Assembly (NCBI RefSeq): GCF_014230355.1
Contig: NZ_JACLAX010000001.1
Location: 1-64,000 of the forward strand
Direction of reading: 5' to 3'
DNA length: 64,000 nucleotides
DNA from: Novosphingobium piscinae
Lineage (GTDB): Bacteria; Pseudomonadota; Alphaproteobacteria; Sphingomonadales; Sphingomonadaceae
In this document: in pieces, positions 24,022 to 31,890 of the stretch
Position numbering within the stretch: the stretch's first letter is position 1
Layout: each line of letters opens with the position of its first letter
The notes under the pieces: generated by a model
Told to the model about the DNA's origin: nothing
Database searches by the model: none
What the model saw: only the letters and a program-made list of their open reading frames with translations
Made by a program: the position numbers and the translations under genes

Positions 24022-24295
24022 ACGAGTACTGCAGCATTTTATGGTGCGAAGCAGCATAAATGGATTATGGACACTTATGACCTCTATAAAAATCCGTTTT
24101 ATCATATGAATGCCTTGAAATGTCTGCATTAAGGCAACGATTTGCATCGAAATTACTCTGCCATAATCTGTATCTATTCAGCAACACATCTGCAGAATCC
24201 GGAAAGACGATCTTGGCAGCGCGCCGCGAGGCGCTAGCTTGGTGCCGTGCGGAGGAGAGCCGCGCCAGCCCAGACCAAGAGCTTAGGAGCCACTG

Positions 24296-26944
24296 ATGGT
24301 TGCCATGACCCGCTTCGCCCTGCTTGCCTCCATTTCGCTCGGCGCTTTCGGTACGCCCGCTCTGGCGCAGGCGCCGCAGGCTGCCGCCGCCAAGGAAGAC
24401 GACAAGGAAATCGTCATCATCGGCACCCGGCGGACCGACCGTTCGGTGACCGACTCCGCCTCGCCCATCGATGTGATCGGCGCGACCGAGCTGCAGCAGG
24501 CCCCGCAGGTCAACATGCTCGACATCGTGCGGACCCTGGTGCCCTCGTTCTACGTGCCGCAGAACACGATCTCGGATGCCTCCACCTTCGTGCGCTCGCC
24601 CTCGCTGCGCGGCCTCGGCGCGGACCAGATCCTGATCATGATCAACGGCAAGCGCTATAACCGTTCGGCGCTGGTTTCGGTCTACACCGGGGCCGACACG
24701 GCGCTGTCGTTCGGGGCGCAGGGCGCCGACATCGCCAACATCCCGGCGATCGCCATCAAGAACCTCCAGGTGCTGCGCGACGGTGCCACGGCCCAGTATG
24801 GCTCGGACGCGATCGGCGGCGTGATCAACTACCAGTTGCGCGACGATGCCGGGATCGAGCTTCAGGGCATCTACGGCCAGACCTACCGCGGCGATGGCGC
24901 GAACAAGCAGGTCTCGGGCAATGTCGGCTTCAAGCTGGGTGGGCGCGGCTTCGTCAACCTGTCGGGCGAATGGTTCGACAATGGCGAGACCAGCCGCGGT
25001 GCCAACCGCCCGATCGCGGTGGTGCTGGCGCAGACCAACCCCGCTGCGGCGGCCAGCATTCCCAATGCTGCGCGCGGCAAGCCGGCACAAATCTGGGGCT
25101 CGTCACCGGCCAACGGCTACAAGCTGTTCCTCAACGCCGCCTACGAGGTCACCGACAGCGCCAAGCTCTACCTGACCTTCAACTATGCCCACAGCGAGGC
25201 CGACCAGAGCTTCAACTACCGCTCGCCGATCTCGGCGCCCACCCCGCTCACCGTCGATATTGGCACCGGCACTCCATCAACCCGGTCCCCCGGTCGCAAC
25301 GGGGCCTTCAACCCGATCTTCCTGACGCCCTGCCCGACCGGCAACGCGACCTGCCCGGCGGGCGGCTTCGTCAACGATACCAACACCTTCAGCTTCGCCT
25401 CGGTCTACCCGGGCGGCTTCACCCCGCGCTTCATTGGCAAGGTCGACCAGGCCTTCGGCAATGCCGGGATCAAGGGCGCGGCCGACAGCGGGCTCACCTA
25501 CGACCTGTCGGCCACGTTCGCGCGCAACTCGCTCGACCTGGCGATGACCGGCTCGCTCAGCGCCTCCTATGGCCCGCAGAGCCAGCGGGATTTCAACTTC
25601 GGCAAGCTCATCCAGAGCGAAACCAACCTCAATGCCGACTTCACCTATCCGCTCGAGGTTGGCTTCGCCAGCCCGGTGACCTTGTCGCTCGGCAGCGAGT
25701 ATCGCCGCGAGCAGTACGAGAAAACCGTGGGTGACCTGCAGTCCTACGGGGCTGGTCCCTATGCGGTGCAGCCGCTCTACAACCTGGTCTCGCCCGGGGT
25801 CTACACGCGGGTCCTCGATGCCCAGAACCGCGGCGTCAATGCCACCCAGTCACCCGCGGCAAGCGGGTATGGCGGCACCAGTCCGACCTTCGCCGGCACG
25901 TCGAGCCAGGTCGGCTACGGCTTCTACGCCGGTGCCGAGGCCGACGTGACCCAGGCGCTCACCGCGGGCATCGCCACCCGCTGGGAGACCTATTCCAGCT
26001 TCGGCAGCGCGTTGGTCGGCAAGTTCAACTTCCTCTACCGCGTCAGCGATGCGGTCTCGCTGCGCGGCACGATCGGCACCGGCTTCCACGCCCCGTCGCC
26101 CGGGCAGAACAACACGCAGATCGTCACGACCAACTTCCTCGGCGGCAACCAGGTCCAGACCGGAACCTACCCGACCACCAGCGCCATCGCGCAGTTCTAC
26201 GGGGCCACGCCGCTGCGGCCCGAGCGTTCGACCAACTTCGGCGCGGGCATCGTGCTGAAGCCGCTTGACGGGCTTTCGCTGACTATCGACGGATACTCGA
26301 TCAAGGTCCGCAACCGGATCGGCATCTCGCAGAACTTCACCGTGACCCAGCAGAACCTGACCGCGCTGCCGGCCCTGTCCGTCGTCGGGGTGGACGGCGT
26401 GGTCAACTACTTCACCAACGGCTTCAACACGAGCACCGACGGTCTCGACGTGGTCGGCAACTATCGCACCTCGCTCGCCGGCGGGCCGCTCGCGCTGACG
26501 CTCGCCTACAACTACAACCAGAGCCGGGTCACTTTCCGCAACCGCAATGTGGTGAGCGATGCCCAGGTCGACCTCATCCGCAACATCGCGCCGAAGCACC
26601 GCCTGAACGTGGCGGCCAACTGGCAGCTCGGCAATTTCACCGTCAATGCCCGCGGCAACTATTTCGGCAGCTGGTCCAATGCGCTGGAATATGCCGGTCA
26701 GCGCTTCGGGGCCAAGTTCCTGACCGATCTGGATGTAAGCTACACCTTCGCCGAGCACTACACCGTGACGGTCGGGGCCAACAACCTGTTCAACACCTTC
26801 CCGGACCGCATCGCGCCCAGCGCGAGCAACCCGATCTATGCCCTGACCGGCAGCCTCGCCGACGGCCAGATCTATCCCCGCTCGGGCGGGCCGTTCGGGA
26901 TGAACGGCGGGTTCTGGTATGCCCGCCTCCGCGTGAAGTACTGA
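24296..26944 (+). CDS. TonB-dependent receptor (second, pectin island)
   Basis: 882 aa; the ATG at 24296 has AGGAG six bases upstream. The signal peptide ends near residue 24 (GTPALA, then QAPQ). A TonB-box-like EIVIIGTRR (about 38-46) is followed by the plug (LDIVRTLVPSF, SLRGLGADQILIMINGKRYN, DGATAQYGSDAIGGVINY) and a 22-strand-type barrel ending in ARLRVKY. It lies between kduI and the LacI gene, so it probably imports pectic oligosaccharides or another plant sugar. It carries no operator of the local type directly at its own start. Confidence 0.92.
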   Translation: MVAMTRFALLASISLGAFGTPALAQAPQAAAAKEDDKEIVIIGTRRTDRSVTDSASPIDVIGATELQQAPQVNMLDIVRTLVPSFYVPQNTISDASTFVRSPSLRGLGADQILIMINGKRYNRSALVSVYTGADTALSFGAQGADIANIPAIAIKNLQVLRDGATAQYGSDAIGGVINYQLRDDAGIELQGIYGQTYRGDGANKQVSGNVGFKLGGRGFVNLSGEWFDNGETSRGANRPIAVVLAQTNPAAAASIPNAARGKPAQIWGSSPANGYKLFLNAAYEVTDSAKLYLTFNYAHSEADQSFNYRSPISAPTPLTVDIGTGTPSTRSPGRNGAFNPIFLTPCPTGNATCPAGGFVNDTNTFSFASVYPGGFTPRFIGKVDQAFGNAGIKGAADSGLTYDLSATFARNSLDLAMTGSLSASYGPQSQRDFNFGKLIQSETNLNADFTYPLEVGFASPVTLSLGSEYRREQYEKTVGDLQSYGAGPYAVQPLYNLVSPGVYTRVLDAQNRGVNATQSPAASGYGGTSPTFAGTSSQVGYGFYAGAEADVTQALTAGIATRWETYSSFGSALVGKFNFLYRVSDAVSLRGTIGTGFHAPSPGQNNTQIVTTNFLGGNQVQTGTYPTTSAIAQFYGATPLRPERSTNFGAGIVLKPLDGLSLTIDGYSIKVRNRIGISQNFTVTQQNLTALPALSVVGVDGVVNYFTNGFNTSTDGLDVVGNYRTSLAGGPLALTLAYNYNQSRVTFRNRNVVSDAQVDLIRNIAPKHRLNVAANWQLGNFTVNARGNYFGSWSNALEYAGQRFGAKFLTDLDVSYTFAEHYTVTVGANNLFNTFPDRIAPSASNPIYALTGSLADGQIYPRSGGPFGMNGGFWYARLRVKY

Positions 26945-26996
26945 ACGCGCGCCGGTCCGGGGTCGGAGGCCGGGTCAGGCGGGGCACACGGGCCGG

Positions 26997-28019
26997 TCAG
27001 CGCCGCGGCGGTGCGGTCGAGGCGCGGGGGACGAATTCGGTCGGGAAGCGCGATTGTTCGCGTCCGGCCGCTTCGGGGTGGATCAGCTTGCGAGCGGCCG
27101 AGCGCGCCATCGTGCGGATCGGCCAGCGGACCGTGGTGAGCGGCGGCCAGATCGTTGCCGCGATCGCAGTGTCGTCGAAGCCCACCACCGAAAGGTCCTG
27201 CGGGACGTCGAGCCCGCGTTCGCGCGCGACATGCACGACCCCGGCGGCCATGACGTCGTTGCTGGCGAAGATCGCGGTGGGCGGGGCGGGCCCGTCGAGC
27301 AGTGCGGCGCCGGCCGCCTTGCCGGTCTCGAAGGTGTAGTTACCGCGCGCGACCAGCGTTTCGTCGCAGGGCAGGCCATGCGCCTCAAGCGCCTCGCGCC
27401 AGCCGGCGCGCCGCTCGACGGCCGAGCGAAAGCCCTCGGGTCCTTCGACCAGGCCGATGCGCCGATGCCCCTCGCCGATCAGGCAGGCGACCGCCTCGCG
27501 CACGCCTTCGCGGTCGTTCGACTGGACGAGGTGGACCGCATCAGCGAGTTCGGCCGAACCCATCCGGACATAGGCGCAGCCCAGTTCGTCGAACAGCGCG
27601 GCGAAGGCGTCGTTCTCGGACAGCGGGGGCAGGATCATCACCCCGGACAGCCGCTGGTGTTCGATGAACCGGCGGATGTCATCGAACAGGGCCGGGCTGT
27701 GGCGGTCGACCGGATGGATGACCAGCGCGTACTCGCTATCGCGGATCGCGTCGAGCACGCCCTCCTGGAAGTTGAGCACCATCTGCGCGTTCGGGTTGTC
27801 GTAGATCATCCCGAGCACGAAGTTGCGCCGCAGCGCGAGCGCGCGCGCCTGGGGATTGGGAACATAGCCAAGCTCGGCGATGACCGCCTCGACCTTCTCG
27901 CGGGTGGCGTCGTTGAGCAGGGGTGAGCGGTTGATCACCCGGCTGACGGTTTTCTTCGACACGCCCGAGAGCCGAGCGACGTCGTTGATCGTCGGCTTCG
28001 CTTCGCGTGTCCGCGGCAT
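26997..28019 (-). CDS. LacI family regulator of the pectin/galacturonate island
   Basis: 340 aa from the ATG at 28019 (MPRTREAK); an in-frame ATG at 28028 is also possible. The N-terminal LacI helix-turn-helix is clear (TINDVARLSGVSKKTVSRVINRS), with the hinge segment GYVPNPQARAL, and a periplasmic-binding-protein-like effector domain from about residue 65. Five operators of the LacI style (central CG, arms ACC/GGT) lie in front of island genes, one of them between this gene and uxaA. It is therefore the likely local repressor, probably released by a galacturonate or KDG-type intermediate. Confidence 0.92.
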   Translation of the reverse strand: MPRTREAKPTINDVARLSGVSKKTVSRVINRSPLLNDATREKVEAVIAELGYVPNPQARALALRRNFVLGMIYDNPNAQMVLNFQEGVLDAIRDSEYALVIHPVDRHSPALFDDIRRFIEHQRLSGVMILPPLSENDAFAALFDELGCAYVRMGSAELADAVHLVQSNDREGVREAVACLIGEGHRRIGLVEGPEGFRSAVERRAGWREALEAHGLPCDETLVARGNYTFETGKAAGAALLDGPAPPTAIFASNDVMAAGVVHVARERGLDVPQDLSVVGFDDTAIAATIWPPLTTVRWPIRTMARSAARKLIHPEAAGREQSRFPTEFVPRASTAPPRR

Positions 28020-28099
28020 GCCCGCCATCCCTTTCGTACCCCCGCCGGCAAGCCCGGTCGCCCGTGACCCTTGCCTTCCCCTGCCCTGCAAGGCAATGT

Positions 28100-28113
28100 T
28101 GACACCGGTTACC
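28100..28113. promoter_or_regulatory. LacI-type operator 4 (TGACACCGGTTACC)
   Basis: Exact reverse complement of operators 2 and 3. It lies in the divergent region between the LacI gene (start 28019) and uxaA (start 28130), 16 bp before the uxaA ATG, so it may serve both genes, including autoregulation. Confidence 0.8.
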
Positions 28114-28129
28114 ATAGTCGGAATCGCCC

Positions 28130-29608
28130 ATGTCGCAAGATCCCCCCGCTGCCCTGCGCATTCATGCTGACGATTCGGTGGCCGTGGCGCTGCGTCCACT
28201 CGGTGCGGGCGAGCACCTGCTCGGGGTGACGCTGCGCGAGCCGGTCGAACGCGGCCACAAGCTGGCGCTGACCGCCCATGCCGTAGGCGATGAGGTGCGC
28301 AAGTACGGGCTGGCGATCGGTCGCGCGACCCGGCCGATTGCGCCAGGTGAGCACGTCCACGTCCACAATTGCGCCACCGCGCTGGCGGGCGAGCGGGCCT
28401 ATGCCCGGGCGCCGGCCGCGGCGGTGCAGGCGCCAGCCACCGCCGCCACCTGGCAAGGCTATCTTCGCGCCGACGGCCGCGCCGCGACGCGCAACGAGAT
28501 CTGGATCCTGCCCACGGTGGGCTGCGTCGGGCTGACCGCCGAGGAAATCGCCCGCGCTGCGCGCGAGCGCCACGCGGGACGGATCGACGGGGTCCATGCC
28601 TTTCCCCATCCGCACGGCTGCTCGCAGCTGGGCGACGATCTGGCCGGGACCCGCGCGCTGCTCGCCGGTCTCGCCGATAACCCCAATGCCGGGGGCGTGC
28701 TGCTGCTCGGCCTGGGCTGCGAATCGAACCAGCTCGATGCCCTGCTCGCCGCCGTGCCCGAGGCGGCGCGCGGCAAGGTAAGGGTGCTCTCGAGCCAGAG
28801 CGCGGGCGACGAGCTGGCCGCCGCGGCACGGCTGATCGACGAGCTGGCCGCGCCGATCGCCGATGCCGCGCGCCGTGCGCTGCCGCTCGCCGCGCTGACG
28901 GTGGGGCTGAAGTGCGGCGGCTCGGACGGGTTTTCCGGGCTGACCGCCAATCCCTTGCTGGGGCGCCTGACCGACCGCCTCTGCGCCGCCGGAGGCCGCG
29001 CCATCCTGACCGAGATCCCCGAGATCTTCGGCGCCGAGCAGGCCCTGCTCGACCGCGCGGTCAGCCCCGAGGTGTTCGCCGCCGGGGCTGACCTGATCAA
29101 CCGCTTCAAGCGCTACTATCTCGACCAGGGGCTGCCGGTGTCGGAGAATCCCTCGCCGGGCAACCTCGCCGGCGGGATCACCACGCTTGAGGAGAAATCG
29201 GCCGGAGCGGTGCAGAAGGCCGGGCAGGCGCCGCTGGCCAGCGTGATCGGCTATGGTGCTCAGGCCACGGCCCCGGGCCTTGCGTTGCTCGAAGCACCGG
29301 GCAACGATGCGGTGTCCTCCACCGCGCTTGCCGCGGCCGGGGCGACCCTGGTGCTCTTCACCACCGGGCGGGGTACGCCGCTGGGCTTCCCCGTGCCGAC
29401 GGTCAAGGTGGCTTCGAATCCCGCTCTGGCCGAGGCCAAGCCACACTGGATCGATTTCGACGCGGGCTGCGTGCTGACTGCCGGAACCGCGGCCGCCGAT
29501 GCGGCCTTCCTCGACCGTCTGCTGGCCGTGGCGAGCGGCGCGCCGACGGCCGCCGAGCGCGCCGGGCAGCGCGCGATCGCGATCTGGAAGCGCGGGGTGA
29601 CGCTCTGA
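28130..29608 (+). CDS. uxaA: Altronate dehydratase family protein
   Basis: 492 aa. It has an N-terminal SAF-like domain (about 1-110) and the C-terminal UxaA domain with NAGGVLLLGLGCESNQ, LKCGGSDGFSGLTANP and EIPEIFGAEQAL. UxaA converts D-altronate to 2-keto-3-deoxygluconate, the KdgK substrate. The cysteines in GLGCE and LKCGGSD fit the metal-dependent family. The LacI operator is directly upstream. The partners UxaC and UxaB, which would make altronate from galacturonate, are not in the window. Confidence 0.9.
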   Translation: MSQDPPAALRIHADDSVAVALRPLGAGEHLLGVTLREPVERGHKLALTAHAVGDEVRKYGLAIGRATRPIAPGEHVHVHNCATALAGERAYARAPAAAVQAPATAATWQGYLRADGRAATRNEIWILPTVGCVGLTAEEIARAARERHAGRIDGVHAFPHPHGCSQLGDDLAGTRALLAGLADNPNAGGVLLLGLGCESNQLDALLAAVPEAARGKVRVLSSQSAGDELAAAARLIDELAAPIADAARRALPLAALTVGLKCGGSDGFSGLTANPLLGRLTDRLCAAGGRAILTEIPEIFGAEQALLDRAVSPEVFAAGADLINRFKRYYLDQGLPVSENPSPGNLAGGITTLEEKSAGAVQKAGQAPLASVIGYGAQATAPGLALLEAPGNDAVSSTALAAAGATLVLFTTGRGTPLGFPVPTVKVASNPALAEAKPHWIDFDAGCVLTAGTAAADAAFLDRLLAVASGAPTAAERAGQRAIAIWKRGVTL

Positions 29609-29650
29609 CCGACCCTGATCGTACCCGCAATGATGGCAGGTTCTTGCCAT

Positions 29651-29664
29651 TGACACCGGTTTCC
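29651..29664. promoter_or_regulatory. LacI-type operator 5 (TGACACCGGTTTCC)
   Basis: Differs from operator 4 at one base (T for A at position 12). It lies 32 bp upstream of the hydratase-like gene and in front of the presumed hydratase-exuT transcription unit. Confidence 0.75.
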
Positions 29665-29696
29665 TATAGGCGCACCTCAACAGCGAAGATACAATC

Positions 29697-30497
29697 ATGG
29701 GATCGAGTTTGACCGACCAGGCTGATCAGATCGCAGCCGCTTTCGTGGCGGCCCGGCACGCGCGGCGCGCCCTCGACGCCTATCCGGGCGAGCGCCCTGG
29801 CGACCTCGCTGGTGCCTATGCCATCCAGGACCGCGCGCTCGCGCTCGACGGCCGGCCCGTCGCCGGCTGGAAGGTCGGGCGGATCAACCCGCCTTACGAG
29901 GCGGCGCTCGGTGCCAACCGCCTGGCCGGTCCGATCTTCGCCGATCTGGTGGTGGATGCCGGGCCCGGGGCCGAACCAGCCATGCCGGTGATCGCGGAGG
30001 GCTTCGCCGCGGCCGAGGCCGAATTTATGCTGCACGTCGCGGCTGGCTGGGATGGCACCGTGCCGACCGACGACGCGGCGACCCGCGCGATCGTCGATGC
30101 GGTGCGGCTGGGCATCGAGATCGCCAGTTCGCCCTATCCGGGGATCAACGCGGATGGCCCCTGTGTCACCGCGTCGGACTTCGGCAACAATCTGGGCGCC
30201 GTGCTCGGCGCGCCGCTGGTGGAGTGGCAGGCGATCGACCTGTGCGCCGTGCCAGTGCGCACCGTCATCAACGGTGAGGTCATCGGCGCGGCCACCGCGG
30301 CGGCGATGCTTGATGGGCCGTACGGCGCGGTGCGGTTCTTGCTGGCCCATCTCGCCGGGCGCGGGATCGACGCCAGCCGCGGCCTCTGGGTTTCGACCGG
30401 GGCGGTCACGGGGGTCCATCCGGTCCGTCCCGGCGATCACGTCGTGGCCGAATTCGGCGATCTCGGCCAGGTGGCCTGCCGCATCACCACCCGCTAG
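29697..30497 (+). CDS. 2-keto-4-pentenoate hydratase-like protein under the LacI operator
   Basis: 266 aa, fumarylacetoacetase/MhpD-type fold. The likely metal ligands Glu107, Glu109 (AAEAEFML) and Glu141 (RLGIEIASS) match the hydratase pattern. Relatives hydrate 2-hydroxypenta-2,4-dienoate in aromatic meta-cleavage, but here the gene sits between uxaA and a hexuronate transporter and has its own pectin-regulon operator. It may therefore act on a deoxy-keto-acid from uronate breakdown. The substrate cannot be determined from sequence. Confidence 0.83.
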   Translation: MGSSLTDQADQIAAAFVAARHARRALDAYPGERPGDLAGAYAIQDRALALDGRPVAGWKVGRINPPYEAALGANRLAGPIFADLVVDAGPGAEPAMPVIAEGFAAAEAEFMLHVAAGWDGTVPTDDAATRAIVDAVRLGIEIASSPYPGINADGPCVTASDFGNNLGAVLGAPLVEWQAIDLCAVPVRTVINGEVIGAATAAAMLDGPYGAVRFLLAHLAGRGIDASRGLWVSTGAVTGVHPVRPGDHVVAEFGDLGQVACRITTR

Positions 30498-30547
30498 CGA
30501 GCACGGACGCACCGCCAGCGGCGGGCGTCCCAGGGGAGAGACTTTCG

Positions 30548-31828
30548 ATGACCGCAACCGCCGCCCCGCTGTCCAAGCCCGCCGGGCGTTATCGCTGGGT
30601 GATCGTCGCGCTGCTCTTCGCGGCCTGCACGATCAACTATATCGACCGCCAGATGATCGCAGTGCTCAAGCCCACGCTGACCAAGGAGCTAGGCTGGAGC
30701 GAGAGCGACTACGGCAATGTCGTGTTCTTCTTCCAGTTGGCCTATGCGGTGTCCTATCTGGCCTTCGGCAAGATCGTCGACGCGCTCGGTGCACGGCTGG
30801 GCTATGCCATCGCGGTGGTGGTCTGGACGATCGGCCACATGGCCCACGGTGCTGCAGGGTCCGCGATCCAGTTCTCACTGGCGCGCGCCGGGCTGGGAAT
30901 CGGCGAGGCGGGCAATTTCCCCGCCGGGGTCAAGGCGGTGACCGAGTGGTTCCCGCAGAAGGAGCGGGCCTATGCCACCGGTCTGTTCAACGCCGGATCG
31001 AACATCGGGGCGATCCTGACGCCGCTGCTGCTGGCGCTGATCATCGACTACTGGGGGCTGAGCTGGCGCGCGGCCTTTTACATCACCGGGATTTTCGGTG
31101 TGGCCTGGCTGATCGCGTGGTGGACGATCTACCGGCCCCCGGCCGAAAAGCCGCAGGTCAGCGCCGAGGAACGCGCGTGGATCGCGCAGGACGGGGTGCC
31201 GAGCGGGCAGCGGATCGGCCTCAAGGCGGTGATCGGTCGGCGCGAGACCTGGGCCTATGCGCTCGGCAAGTTCCTGATCGACCCGATCTGGTGGTTCTTC
31301 CTGTTCTGGCTGCCGGGCTACCTCGGGGACCGGTATGGGCTCGATCTCAAGACCTTCGCCCTGCCGGTCGCGGCGATCTACCTGATCTCGGACGTCGGCA
31401 GCATCGCCGGCGGGTGGATGAGCTCGCGCCTGATCGCGGCGGGACGCAGCGTCAACTTCGCCCGCAAGGTGACGATGCTGCTGTGCGCGCTGCTGATCCT
31501 GCCGATCTGGTTCGCCCAGGACGTCTCCTCGGTGTGGGGGGCGGTCTTGCTGATCGGGCTGGCGACGGCCGGGCACCAGGCCTTCTCGTGCAACCTCTAC
31601 ACCCTGCCCAGCGACCTGTTTCCGCAATCGGCGGTGGGCACGGTGATCGGCTTCGGCGGGACGCTGGGCGCGATTGGCGGCATGTTCATGGCCAAGTTCA
31701 CCGGATACATCCTCGACACCACGCACAGCTACGCGCTGATCTTCGCGATCGCGGCCAGCGCCTATCTGGTCGCCTTGCTGGTGATCCACCTGCTGACGCC
31801 GAAGTTCGAGCCGGTCCGGATCGACTGA
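30548..31828 (+). CDS. MFS transporter, hexuronate (ExuT-like)
   Basis: 426 aa with about 12 hydrophobic segments and the ACS-family pattern of hexuronate carriers: NYIDRQMIAVLKPTL after helix 1, GIGEAGNFPAGVKAVTEWFP and ATGLFNAGSNIGAILTPLL. It sits in the inner membrane and probably imports galacturonate or glucuronate with protons. It follows the hydratase-like gene by 50 bp on the same strand, so both are presumably controlled by operator 5. Confidence 0.88.
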   Translation: MTATAAPLSKPAGRYRWVIVALLFAACTINYIDRQMIAVLKPTLTKELGWSESDYGNVVFFFQLAYAVSYLAFGKIVDALGARLGYAIAVVVWTIGHMAHGAAGSAIQFSLARAGLGIGEAGNFPAGVKAVTEWFPQKERAYATGLFNAGSNIGAILTPLLLALIIDYWGLSWRAAFYITGIFGVAWLIAWWTIYRPPAEKPQVSAEERAWIAQDGVPSGQRIGLKAVIGRRETWAYALGKFLIDPIWWFFLFWLPGYLGDRYGLDLKTFALPVAAIYLISDVGSIAGGWMSSRLIAAGRSVNFARKVTMLLCALLILPIWFAQDVSSVWGAVLLIGLATAGHQAFSCNLYTLPSDLFPQSAVGTVIGFGGTLGAIGGMFMAKFTGYILDTTHSYALIFAIAASAYLVALLVIHLLTPKFEPVRID

Positions 31829-31890
31829 TCCTTCCGGCGGGAGGCGATCGGGAGGGGCGACGCGCCGGTTCATCGTGCTAGGAAGGCGGG

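Larger units (their letters stand above)
23907..24295. other. 389-bp intergenic region between kduI and the second TonB receptor
   Basis: This is the only gap over 300 bases in the window. It is clearly AT-richer than its surroundings between about 24020 and 24200. It holds operator 3 (23941-23954), a perfect inverted repeat (24001-24021), two further gcagca half-sites (24031, 24051) and runs such as ataaaaatccgttttatc (about 24088-24105). No open frame with coding character was seen. It probably contains both divergent promoters. Confidence 0.7.

Noticed and set aside
26997..28829. Possible 610-aa N-terminally extended LacI protein
   Set aside because: The extension runs antisense to uxaA and through the operator region. 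The LacI helix-turn-helix begins a few residues after the ATG at 28019.
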